This document shows, one piece after another, positions 37,148 to 45,146 of a DNA stretch of 64,000 nt; position 1 is the first letter of the stretch, and every line of letters starts with the position of its first letter. Source of the DNA: Pedobacter sp. B4-66 (lineage in GTDB: Bacteria > Bacteroidota > Bacteroidia > Sphingobacteriales > Sphingobacteriaceae); contig NZ_JAFVME010000014.1 in NCBI RefSeq assembly GCF_018492665.1, forward strand, positions 62,001-126,000. The letters are read 5' to 3'. The notes under the pieces were generated by a model that was not told the origin of the DNA, made no database searches, and saw nothing but the letters and a program-made list of their open reading frames with translations. The translations under genes and the position numbers were made by a program.

Positions 37148-39541
37148 TTAAAAAGGCATTCCTATACCAAAATTGTATTGCACAAAGCGGTACCTATCCG
37201 GACTATGGGTTAGGTAGTAGTCGTCTTTAAACTTCTTATTACCGGTAAAGAAGCGTTTAAACATCCATTGTTCCGAACCTTCAAACTGAGGATCTTTAAG
37301 TTTTAAACCTATATCAAACCTAAATACAAAGTATTGTACATCGTACCTGAAACCCATGCCTGTACCCAATGCAATCTGGCTACCCAGTTTTTTGAAGTCG
37401 AAATATGTTGACTTAACACCCGTATTAGAAACGTTCCAAACGTTACCCGCATCTAAAAATATAGCCCCCTTTAATTTGGCACCAAAGAATTTGTTTAGCA
37501 ATTTATATCGGTACTCCAGGTTTGCCTCAATATGTAGCTCCCCAAGTTGATCTAGTCCGTATAATGCTCTCCTGGCAGTATCAGAAGTTAATTCTTTTCC
37601 TCTATCATAATTTCCCGGGCCTAATGTTCTTGCCTGCCACGCCCTGATTCCGCTTGACCCACCTGCAAAAAACAATTTCTCGAACGGAATAGCCAAAGAG
37701 TTACCATAAGCATAGCTAATCCCGCTATTTATACGAGCAACAAACTGTTTATCACCTCCAAGGCCTTTATACCAACGTAAATCTGCCTCTGGCCGCATAT
37801 ACTGATTAAATGGCAAGTCGAATATTTTAGCATACACACTATCTTTAGGGTTAGATTTTACACCCGCAATCTTGCTGGCCAATTGCAACATATTACCGGC
37901 CATATCCATACTTCCTCTAAAATAGATAAAGCTCTCGTTCGACAACAATTTATCCGCATTTAGGGAGTAGGTGTATTTAATACCGAGGGTAATGTCCTTT
38001 CTGTTTAAAAGCAAAAGATTGTAAAAATTCTTAAGTAACTCAGTCTGATTGTTAGGATCATTTCTATCAAAAAGAAGCCCACCAAACCTGTACTCAAAGT
38101 TTAAAGGTGTAACAGAGTGATATTTAGATTTCGACTCCACAAACTCATAAGTTAAGGAACTTAGAAATACATGCCGCTCAAAAAAACTTTTTTGCTGTGC
38201 ATACACATAACTGGTAGAGAATATGGTATGAGGCATCCCACCTCTTCTGCCGGGTCTGGCAGTAATAAGCGGCAACATTAGTCTTGGAACAGTAAGGTTA
38301 GCACTAATAGAGAAATCACGCTGATAAATATCGCGAAATAGCGAGTTCCCTTGTCCAATTCTAGACTGCAGCCCACCTTTAACCTGAAACTCGAATCTCT
38401 CTGCACCGCGGAACAGATTGTTATTGGTATAAGTGTTTGATAAGGTAAAACCAACTGTACCAGCATTAAAAGGAACCTCACCCTCTACACGGTTGCTCAT
38501 TAGTTTTTGAGGAATCAACTGAATAACCGGATATACTTTATTTAGGCTGTCTTTTGGCCGGTTATAATCTATCTTAACATTTTTAAAAACGTTAAGCTCA
38601 TACATTCTATCATAGGTAAGATTCTCATTATCTATGCTGTACATATCACCACTGTGCAGAAAATTATACCTAACTATAGGGTTTCTCCTGAACTTTTTAG
38701 ATAGATCAGTATACCTTAAACCTCTGATCATTTTGTCGTTCATGGTAAGCGTATCAGGAAAACCATCAGAATTAGGCGCAATAATTACGTTGGCCTCACC
38801 AATGTAATATTGCTCATGCTTAGGATTATCACTCGGATTATCAATAAGCAAAGTAACGTTGGCTTTACTGGAATTTAAATTCGAATCGACTTCATACTTT
38901 ACATAAGGTCTTACGAAATCAAAATAGCCTTTCCCCTTCATCACAGTGTAAATACGATCCCGCTCATGCGCCAAAGAATCATCATCATATCTCATTCCCT
39001 CTCTCAAATAGGTCTGAGTAGCTCTACTATCCATGTAAAACTTTTTAATGCTTGAATCAGGAATATCAACCTTTATTTTGTTGACATAAAAAACAGGTCC
39101 GGGGTCGGCCTTAAAAAAAACTTCTGCCCTTTTATTTTTCACTTTTACCTCAGATTTCACCTTAGCCATAAAATAGCCTTTACTCATCAGAAACTTTTCT
39201 ATCTGACTACGCGAAATCTCAACCAATGTACTGTCCAAAATCGGAGGCGGTGTACCAAGTGGCCTTATGTTTGAAGTTTTATAACGACCATCTTTGGTAT
39301 TGAACATGTTATAGATGATCACATTGATACCTATTGTTGATGTTGGTCTGATATCTTTTTGAATATAGTTGAATGCTTCTTCTTCAAAAGCTTTGTTTAT
39401 GCTATCAATTTCTACATTTTTAACGATAGCCTGATCGTCTGCAATATATTTTGTTGAAGAGCATCCCGTAACAAAAACAAGAATAAATAGTAATATTGCA
39501 TGAAATTGGACATTCGCTTTATTATTATAGTATGCTTTCAA
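37148..39541 (-). CDS. tamL: TamL: lipidated BamA/TamA-family outer-membrane protein
   Basis: The 797-residue protein has a lipoprotein signal (lipobox Val-Thr-Gly-Cys, Cys27), POTRA-like repeats up to about 420 and an Omp85 barrel with the conserved GGSSGIRAWQARTLGPG loop; the C-terminus YNFGIGMPF is a barrel end. Bacteroidota carry such a lipidated TamA variant that works with TamB in outer-membrane homeostasis. The only available start is TTG at 39541 (the preceding in-frame codons are a stop and no ATG/GTG), and this start gives a good signal peptide with Lys in the n-region. It overlaps the divergent methyltransferase gene start by 10 nt. No tamB is next to it in this window. Confidence 0.9.
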   Translation of the reverse strand: MKAYYNNKANVQFHAILLFILVFVTGCSSTKYIADDQAIVKNVEIDSINKAFEEEAFNYIQKDIRPTSTIGINVIIYNMFNTKDGRYKTSNIRPLGTPPPILDSTLVEISRSQIEKFLMSKGYFMAKVKSEVKVKNKRAEVFFKADPGPVFYVNKIKVDIPDSSIKKFYMDSRATQTYLREGMRYDDDSLAHERDRIYTVMKGKGYFDFVRPYVKYEVDSNLNSSKANVTLLIDNPSDNPKHEQYYIGEANVIIAPNSDGFPDTLTMNDKMIRGLRYTDLSKKFRRNPIVRYNFLHSGDMYSIDNENLTYDRMYELNVFKNVKIDYNRPKDSLNKVYPVIQLIPQKLMSNRVEGEVPFNAGTVGFTLSNTYTNNNLFRGAERFEFQVKGGLQSRIGQGNSLFRDIYQRDFSISANLTVPRLMLPLITARPGRRGGMPHTIFSTSYVYAQQKSFFERHVFLSSLTYEFVESKSKYHSVTPLNFEYRFGGLLFDRNDPNNQTELLKNFYNLLLLNRKDITLGIKYTYSLNADKLLSNESFIYFRGSMDMAGNMLQLASKIAGVKSNPKDSVYAKIFDLPFNQYMRPEADLRWYKGLGGDKQFVARINSGISYAYGNSLAIPFEKLFFAGGSSGIRAWQARTLGPGNYDRGKELTSDTARRALYGLDQLGELHIEANLEYRYKLLNKFFGAKLKGAIFLDAGNVWNVSNTGVKSTYFDFKKLGSQIALGTGMGFRYDVQYFVFRFDIGLKLKDPQFEGSEQWMFKRFFTGNKKFKDDYYLTHSPDRYRFVQYNFGIGMPF

Positions 39542-40275
39542 AATCTCAGATAGGTTTTATAAAATCGTTACATCAAAAAAAGTACCGTAAAGAAAATGGG
39601 ATATTTATTATTGAAGGTATAAAATCTATTGTAGAATTTATTGAATCTTCATATCAGATACATAGTATTTATTATCTGGCTCAATATCAGTCTTTACTGC
39701 CCAATTTGCCTGCAAATATAAAGTTATTTGAAGTAAACAACGCGGAACTGGATAAGATTAGTACTTTACAAACGCCGCAAGGTGTACTTGCACTGGTACA
39801 TATTCCAAAAAGCCATAGTTTGGATATCAGTAGTTTAAAAGGTTCGTTTTCTTTAGTGCTTGATGGAGTTCAAGACCCAGGCAACCTTGGTACAATTATT
39901 CGTACAGCCGACTGGTTTGGTTTTAAACAAATTGTATGTTCTAATAACACTGTCGAAATTTATAACCCAAAAACAGTGCAGGCTACAATGGGTTCATTGA
40001 GCAGAGTAAATGTTTATTACGAAGACCTTCCTACACTTTTGAAAGACATAAAAGTACCTGTTTTTGGTGCAGTTCTTAACGGAACCAGCCTTTATGAAAC
40101 AAAATGGGGGAAGGAAGGAATTGTAATTTTAGGCAACGAAGGGCAAGGTATCTCACCTGAGATAATAAATCTGATTACAAATCCGGTAACTATTCCGAGA
40201 GTGGGAGGCGCTGAGTCATTGAACGTTGCGATATCGGCGGCAATTCTTTGTGCAGATATTTGCAGAAATTTTTAG
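39532..40275 (+). CDS. TrmH/SpoU-family RNA methyltransferase
   Basis: The ATG at 39532 gives the family-typical MLSKSQIGFIKSLHQKKYRK. The 247-residue product has the three SPOUT knot motifs: LDGVQDPGNLGTIIRTADW (Asn and catalytic Arg), GNEGQGIS and RVGGAESLNVAISAAILC. These bind S-adenosylmethionine in a trefoil knot and methylate a ribose 2'-OH in rRNA or tRNA. The N-terminal 95 residues form the substrate-binding domain. It is divergent from tamL with overlapping starts, so its promoter must lie inside the tamL coding region. The target nucleotide is not predictable. Confidence 0.93.
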   Translation: MLSKSQIGFIKSLHQKKYRKENGIFIIEGIKSIVEFIESSYQIHSIYYLAQYQSLLPNLPANIKLFEVNNAELDKISTLQTPQGVLALVHIPKSHSLDISSLKGSFSLVLDGVQDPGNLGTIIRTADWFGFKQIVCSNNTVEIYNPKTVQATMGSLSRVNVYYEDLPTLLKDIKVPVFGAVLNGTSLYETKWGKEGIVILGNEGQGISPEIINLITNPVTIPRVGGAESLNVAISAAILCADICRNF

Positions 40276-40282
40276 AAATAAA

Positions 40283-40312
40283 TTGCATCCTAAGTATTAT
40301 TTACTATTTTTG
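40283..40312 (+). promoter_or_regulatory. Promoter of the tRNA-Cys / small-protein unit
   Basis: A TTG at 40283-40285 is followed 19 nt later by TATTTTTG (40305-40312), a full match to the Bacteroidota TTG-N19-TAnnTTTG promoter. The tRNA begins 19 nt after the -7 box. Confidence 0.72.
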
Positions 40313-40330
40313 CAACCTGAAAATCAGTAG

Positions 40331-40401
40331 GGTCGAGTGGCCGAGTGGCTAGGCAGAGGTCTGCAAAACCTCCTACAGCGGTTCGAATCCGCTCTCGACC
40401 T
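40331..40401 (+). tRNA. trnC: tRNA-Cys (GCA)
   Basis: The cloverleaf is complete: acceptor stem GGTCGAG / CTCGACC (40394-40400), a short D-stem GCC/GGC, anticodon stem GAGGT/ACCTC with loop CTGCAAA (anticodon GCA), variable loop CTAC and T-arm AGCGG-TTCGAAT-CCGCT. The discriminator base is T, as expected for tRNA-Cys. CCA is not encoded. Confidence 0.97.
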
Positions 40402-40430
40402 CAAGTTTATAATAAATAAAAAAGATTAAC

Positions 40431-40607
40431 ATGGCAGTTACAAGATTAAAAAGAAAAGACAGAAGAAATAAAACTTTCGCTAAGTTGGATGTGAAGAACT
40501 TAAAGCTTGCTACTAACATCGAATTAGGTAGCCGTTCACGTCAATCTACAAAAGATCAGTTAGCTAAAAACAACGCTGTTTTACTAAAACTTACTACTAA
40601 CGCATAA
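40431..40607 (+). CDS. Small basic protein (58 residues) downstream of tRNA-Cys
   Basis: An ATG at 40431 opens a 58-codon frame encoding a very basic N-terminal half (MAVTRLKRKDRRNKTFAKLD) and a neutral C-terminal half. Codon use is gene-like (GCT, ACT, CGT, AAC), it lies 29 nt after the tRNA-Cys and it is followed 23 nt later by a strong terminator, so tRNA and protein are probably one transcript. I do not recognise a named family; the basic composition suggests an RNA- or ribosome-associated protein, which is inference. No hydrophobic segment or cysteine is present. Confidence 0.8.
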   Translation: MAVTRLKRKDRRNKTFAKLDVKNLKLATNIELGSRSRQSTKDQLAKNNAVLLKLTTNA

Positions 40608-40630
40608 GTAAGTCTTTTCTAAAAGAAATT

Positions 40631-40660
40631 AAAACACCTTTGATACTCAAAGGTGTTTTT
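40631..40660 (+). terminator. Terminator of the tRNA-Cys / small-protein unit
   Basis: AAAACACCTTTGA and TCAAAGGTGTTTT form a 13-bp stem with a 3-nt loop, followed by a run of seven or more T. Confidence 0.93.
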
Positions 40661-40706
40661 TTATGCCCTTAGTTTCCGATAATTCGTTCGACCAGCCTTT
40701 GGTGCA

Positions 40707-40777
40707 AGTCCATGTTGAGTCCATGGTAAGTCCATGGTGAGTCCATGTATTACCGCCAAAAACACGGACTCACCATG
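40707..40777. repeat. Four tandem 11-mers plus an inverted copy (hairpin)
   Basis: Four 11-nt direct repeats of AGTCCATGgTg start at 40707, 40718, 40729 and 40740. The last two overlap CATGGTGAGTCC (40733-40744), which has a perfect 12-nt inverted copy GGACTCACCATG at 40766-40777 across a 21-nt loop. It lies in the non-coding spacer between the small-protein terminator and pyrD. No open frame covers it. Confidence 0.85.
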
Positions 40778-40857
40778 AAGCAGTTCGAAACTGAAGGCAC
40801 GAGGCAGTCTAGCCACAAACCAATTGGCTTCAAACTCCTGTTATTCCACGAAATATT

Positions 40858-41895
40858 TTAATGTTTCCGAACCAGCTCTTTACAGATTCTTTTGATCAGT
40901 CCCGGGCCTTCATAAATGAAACCGGTATACAGCTGAACTAATGAAGCACCTGCATCAAGCATAGCTTGCGCATCTTTAGGAGAATGAATCCCTCCTACAC
41001 CAATGATTGGAAATGCCTTGTTTGATTTAGTATACAAATACCTTACCACCTCAACAGAACGATTGGTTAGTGGCTTACCGCTTAAGCCCCCCATTTCACT
41101 TCTAAGTGGCTCTGGGCTTTGCAAAGTACTCCTATCAATAGTTGTGTTAGTAGCAATAACTCCTGCGATGCCTGTCGTCATTACAATCTCGACAATATCG
41201 TCGAGCTGTTCATTAGTCAAGTCTGGAGCTATTTTAAGCAGGATTGGCCTGCTGATGTTATTTTTACTATTGCGTTGCTGTAAAGTATTCAACAGCTCCA
41301 TCAATGGTTCTTTCTCTTGCAATGCTCTCAACCCTGGCGTATTTGGAGAACTTACGTTTACTACAAAATAATCGACTACGTCGAATAAACGGTCGAAACA
41401 TTTTAGATAATCGCTAAGTGCGTCCTCATTAGGGGTATTTTTGTTTTTACCGATGTTACCGCCAACAACGATGTCGCTGTTTTTGCTTTTTAACAATCTA
41501 AGTCTTTCAGCAAGGGTATCTACACCTTTGTTGTTAAAGCCCATTCGATTGATAATTGCGTCATCGTCTTGCAAGCGGAACATCCTTGGTTTATCATTAC
41601 CCGGCTGAGGCAAAGGTGTAACTGTTCCAACTTCTATAAAGCCAAAACCTAAATCGCTTAACGCTTCTATGTACTCTCCGTTTTTATCAAAACCTGCCGC
41701 AAGACCTACAGGATTTTTAAATTTAATACCAAAAACTTCACGCTCAAGTCCCTTAATGTTAACATCAAAGCTCCCTCTAAGGATAGTTTGACCAAGCGGG
41801 AAGTGATCATGAAACCATTTCAATCGCTTAACGACGAAATAATGGACTTTTTCGGGATCAAATTGAAAAAATATAGGCTTAATTAAACGGTACAT
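40858..41895 (-). CDS. pyrD: Dihydroorotate dehydrogenase (quinone), class 2
   Basis: The ATG at 41895 gives the class 2 N-terminus MYRLIKPIFFQFDPEKVHYF, which anchors the enzyme to the inner membrane; the longer frame from a GTG at 41934 is not needed. The 345-residue FMN enzyme contains FKNPVGLAAGFDKNGEYIEA, GFIEVGTVTPLPQPGNDKPR, the catalytic-Ser region NVSSPNTPGLR and IIGVGGIHSPKDA. It oxidises dihydroorotate to orotate in pyrimidine synthesis and passes electrons to quinone. It is divergent from the ABC-F gene with only 39 nt between starts. Confidence 0.96.
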   Translation of the reverse strand: MYRLIKPIFFQFDPEKVHYFVVKRLKWFHDHFPLGQTILRGSFDVNIKGLEREVFGIKFKNPVGLAAGFDKNGEYIEALSDLGFGFIEVGTVTPLPQPGNDKPRMFRLQDDDAIINRMGFNNKGVDTLAERLRLLKSKNSDIVVGGNIGKNKNTPNEDALSDYLKCFDRLFDVVDYFVVNVSSPNTPGLRALQEKEPLMELLNTLQQRNSKNNISRPILLKIAPDLTNEQLDDIVEIVMTTGIAGVIATNTTIDRSTLQSPEPLRSEMGGLSGKPLTNRSVEVVRYLYTKSNKAFPIIGVGGIHSPKDAQAMLDAGASLVQLYTGFIYEGPGLIKRICKELVRKH

Positions 41896-41919
41896 GGGAC
41901 GAAGATAGGAATTTGTTTG

Positions 41920-41927
41920 TATTTTTG
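41920..41927 (+). promoter_or_regulatory. -7 box TATTTTTG directly before the ABC-F start
   Basis: An exact TAnnTTTG match ends 7 nt before the ATG at 41935, so the transcript would have almost no leader. On the other strand TATCTTCG (41900-41907, one mismatch) ends 4 nt before the pyrD ATG. No -33 TTG is clear for either. Confidence 0.45.
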
Positions 41928-41934
41928 CAGCCAC

Positions 41935-43863
41935 ATGATTTCGATAAACGACTTAACATTCCTGATAGGCTCCAGAGCTTTATATGACGAGGCTAATTGG
42001 CACATTAAACCGGGAGACCGAGTTGGGCTAATTGGTGCCAATGGAACAGGAAAATCTACACTTTTAAAAATAATAGTAGGTGAGTATGCTCCTTCTTCGG
42101 GTACTATTTCTATGTCTAAAGACTTAAAGATAGGTTACTTAAACCAGGATTTGCTTTCTTACGATTCTCACCATAGCATATTACACGTTGCAATGGAGGC
42201 TTTTGAACGCCAAAACCAATTGCACGATGAGATTGAAGAACTACTTAAAAAAATAGAAACAGATTATTCTGAAGAAGTTTTAAATAAACTGAGCGATAAG
42301 CAACAGGAATTTGAAGCTTTAGACGGGTATAATATAGAATATAGAGCTAACGAGATTCTAGCCGGTTTGGGTTTTAGTACTCAGGATCAGTTAAGGCCGC
42401 TAAATACCTTCTCTGGAGGTTGGCGTATGCGTGTTATGCTTGCTAAAATTCTATTGCAAACTCCTGATATTTTGTTACTGGATGAGCCTACCAACCACAT
42501 GGACTTACCGTCTATTAAATGGTTAGAGACTTACCTTTTAACTTTTGAAGGTGCTATTGTAATTGTATCTCACGACAGGTACTTTTTAGATAAGGTGGTG
42601 AACAAAACTGTTGAATCTCGCAAAGGAAAGTTAACTTCTTATGCTGGAAATTACAGTTTCTACCTTGAAGAAAAAGCATTGCGTGGTGAAATTCAAAAAG
42701 GAGAATTCAAAAATCAACAGGCTAAAATTAAGCAGGAAGAGCGCTTAATTGAGCGTTTTAGAGCGAAGGCTTCTAAAGCTAAAATGGCTCAGTCGAGGAT
42801 GAAAGCTTTGGATAAAATGGAACGCGTAGAGGATGTTGATGATGACAACCCTACTGTAAACTTCCAGTTTAAGTTCTCTAAACCATCAGGCCGTCACGTA
42901 GTTACAATTGAAGGTGCTACAAAGAGCTACCCTAATGTGGATATTCTTGAAAATGCTGAAGGTATCATTGAGAAAGGTGATAAAATTGCTTTGATCGGTG
43001 CTAACGGTAAAGGTAAATCGACCTTATTAAGAATTATTGCTGAGGCTGAAGGCTTTACAGGTAGATGTGAAACTGGTCATAACGTTACTACTACATTTTT
43101 TGCGCAGCATCAATTGGAGTCGTTACACCTTGGAAACAGCATTCTTGAAGAGTTACAGGCTTTTGCGCCTAAACATACTGACACAGAATTACGAGGTATA
43201 TTGGGATGTTTCCTTTTCACTGGTGATGATGTGTTTAAGAAAATCCGTGTATTATCTGGAGGTGAAAAATCGAGGGTTGCTTTGGCTAAATCGCTAACAA
43301 CTGACTCTAACTTCCTGATTCTGGATGAGCCGACGAATCACCTTGACATACAATCTGTAAATATCCTTATTCAGGCTCTACAACAGTATGAAGGTACTTT
43401 TATTGCAGTATCTCACGATAGGTATTTCTTAGATAATGTTGCCAATAAAATCTGGTTCATTGAGGATAAAGACATTAAAGAGTACCCTGGAACTTATGCT
43501 GAATACGAAGAGTGGAACAGCAAAAGACCTCCTGCAAAACCTACTGACATTCCTGTTAGACCTGACAAAGAGGTAAAAGAGGTTAAAAAAGCAATTGAAC
43601 AAAAACAGCCTGCTGCGCCAAACACTGTGCAACAGCTTAAAAAGCTAAACGATCAATTGAAAAAGATTGAGGTTGAGGTTGCTTCTTTTGAATCAGACGT
43701 TAAAGCTGTTGAGGCTGAGCTTGCTGATGAGGCAGTTTATTCGGATGCAGGCAAACTTGCCGAAGCAAATAAGAGATATCTAGCTGCCAAACATAAGTTA
43801 GATACGGCCCAAAATACATGGGAAGACCTGGCTTCTGACATAATGGAATTAGAAAGTAAATGA
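41935..43863 (+). CDS. ABC-F family ATPase (ribosome-associated type)
   Basis: The ATG at 41935 (MISINDLTFLIG) is the family start. The 642-residue protein has two ATP-binding cassettes without membrane segments: Walker A GANGTGKSTLLK and GANGKGKSTLLR, signatures FSGGWRMRVMLAK and LSGGEKSRVALAK, Walker B LLLDEPTNHMD and LILDEPTNHLD. The charged P-site linker between cassettes (LIERFRAKASKAKMAQSR) and a C-terminal coiled coil (about 560-642) are typical of Uup/EttA-like translation factors. Its stop overlaps the start of the type IX plug gene by 4 nt. Confidence 0.95.
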   Translation: MISINDLTFLIGSRALYDEANWHIKPGDRVGLIGANGTGKSTLLKIIVGEYAPSSGTISMSKDLKIGYLNQDLLSYDSHHSILHVAMEAFERQNQLHDEIEELLKKIETDYSEEVLNKLSDKQQEFEALDGYNIEYRANEILAGLGFSTQDQLRPLNTFSGGWRMRVMLAKILLQTPDILLLDEPTNHMDLPSIKWLETYLLTFEGAIVIVSHDRYFLDKVVNKTVESRKGKLTSYAGNYSFYLEEKALRGEIQKGEFKNQQAKIKQEERLIERFRAKASKAKMAQSRMKALDKMERVEDVDDDNPTVNFQFKFSKPSGRHVVTIEGATKSYPNVDILENAEGIIEKGDKIALIGANGKGKSTLLRIIAEAEGFTGRCETGHNVTTTFFAQHQLESLHLGNSILEELQAFAPKHTDTELRGILGCFLFTGDDVFKKIRVLSGGEKSRVALAKSLTTDSNFLILDEPTNHLDIQSVNILIQALQQYEGTFIAVSHDRYFLDNVANKIWFIEDKDIKEYPGTYAEYEEWNSKRPPAKPTDIPVRPDKEVKEVKKAIEQKQPAAPNTVQQLKKLNDQLKKIEVEVASFESDVKAVEAELADEAVYSDAGKLAEANKRYLAAKHKLDTAQNTWEDLASDIMELESK

Positions 43864-45128
43864 TAAAACCCGCAGGATTATTTTTTTTGCTATTGTTAAG
43901 TATACAAATTGCTGTTGCTCAAAATCAGCAATTTGTATATGAGAACAAAGTGTACCAACCTCAAATAAAAACGGTACAGTGTTACAACTCGCAAAAAGAA
44001 CAATCCTTACCGGTAATTACTTTAAAATCAGCCGAATTCTTAGTGTTTTCATTTGACGACCTGAATGCTGGCAGCAAAAACTACTGGTACACAGTTGAGC
44101 ATTGCACTTCGGACTGGAAATCATCTCGCTTATCAACCATTGATTATCTGGAAACCTTAACTGAGGACAGGATCAGTGATTTTAAATACTCTTTTGGGAC
44201 TATCCAAAAGTACACCCATTACCAATTAACTTTACCGAACAGTCAGATTAAACCTAAAATTTCGGGCAACTATATTTTAAAGGTTTATGAAGAGGGCAAT
44301 CAGCAGAAACCGGTTATTTCTCAGCAGTTTTATGTTGTAAATAACACGGCCAATATCGCTGTAGATGTGGTGGCCAGTTCGCAGGTATCGCTTCGTTTTA
44401 GCAATCAAAAAGTTAACTTCACTATTTTACACCAATCGCCAATTCAGAACCCGTATACAGATTTGAAAGCGATAGTGATGCAAAACGGAAATCCGCAGAC
44501 GACAATTGTAAACACAAAACCAAACTTTATTAAGCCGGGTTCATTGGCTTACAATGAAATAAACAGTAATGATTTTCCTGCAGGCAATGAGTTTAGAAAG
44601 TTTGATATCCGCAGCTTGCGCTACAAAGGCGACAACGTGCAGGATATAATTAAAGACTCTACCACTAATGTTGTTCTTTTTCAGGACATCAATACCAGTA
44701 AAGCTAAATACAGCAATTTGGTTGATGAAAATGGTAATTTCTTTATCAGAAATAAGGAAGGTAGCGATGATCCAACTGAGGGTGATTACGCGAATGTTCT
44801 TTTCACTTTAAATGCCGTGCCTCCTACCCCAAATGGTGATGCTTATGTTGTTGGCCGTTTTAACAATTATGTTTTAAACGATGCCAGCAAGCTTAACTAT
44901 GACTCGTCGCGCAAGCGCTTTTATGGAAACATATTGCTTAAACAAGGGCTTTACGACTACAAATATGTTTGGTTAAATAAGGATACAGGAAAAATTGATC
45001 AGACAGTTTTTGAGGGCTCATTCTTTGAAACTTTAAATACCTATCAGGTATTTGCTTATTATAAAAAACCGGGCATGCGCTGGGAAGAATTAATAGGCTA
45101 TTCGAACGTTGGCAACGTAAAACGTTAA
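43860..45128 (+). CDS. Type IX secretion system plug protein (DUF5103)
   Basis: The 422-residue exported protein (signal peptide MIKPAGLFFLLLLSIQIAVA) matches the DUF5103 family, whose member plugs the SprA translocon. Recognisable stretches are FSFDDLNAGSKNYWYTVEHC near 70-90, then DWKSSRLSTIDYLETL, RSLRYKGDNVQDI and the C-terminal FNNYVLNDASKLNYD. It binds the periplasmic opening of the outer-membrane channel so that it does not leak. The start overlaps the ABC-F stop (ATGA). Other type IX genes are not in the window. Confidence 0.9.
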   Translation: MIKPAGLFFLLLLSIQIAVAQNQQFVYENKVYQPQIKTVQCYNSQKEQSLPVITLKSAEFLVFSFDDLNAGSKNYWYTVEHCTSDWKSSRLSTIDYLETLTEDRISDFKYSFGTIQKYTHYQLTLPNSQIKPKISGNYILKVYEEGNQQKPVISQQFYVVNNTANIAVDVVASSQVSLRFSNQKVNFTILHQSPIQNPYTDLKAIVMQNGNPQTTIVNTKPNFIKPGSLAYNEINSNDFPAGNEFRKFDIRSLRYKGDNVQDIIKDSTTNVVLFQDINTSKAKYSNLVDENGNFFIRNKEGSDDPTEGDYANVLFTLNAVPPTPNGDAYVVGRFNNYVLNDASKLNYDSSRKRFYGNILLKQGLYDYKYVWLNKDTGKIDQTVFEGSFFETLNTYQVFAYYKKPGMRWEELIGYSNVGNVKR

Positions 45129-45146
45129 GTAAGTCTTAATCTGGCT

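Noticed and set aside
40431..40607. Ribosomal protein gene
   Set aside because: The composition is basic and the position next to a tRNA is suggestive, but no ribosomal protein motif (for example zinc Cys pairs or known L33/L28/L34 patterns) is visible.
40707..40777. CRISPR array
   Set aside because: The repeats are 11 nt and directly adjacent with no spacers, and no cas gene is in the window.
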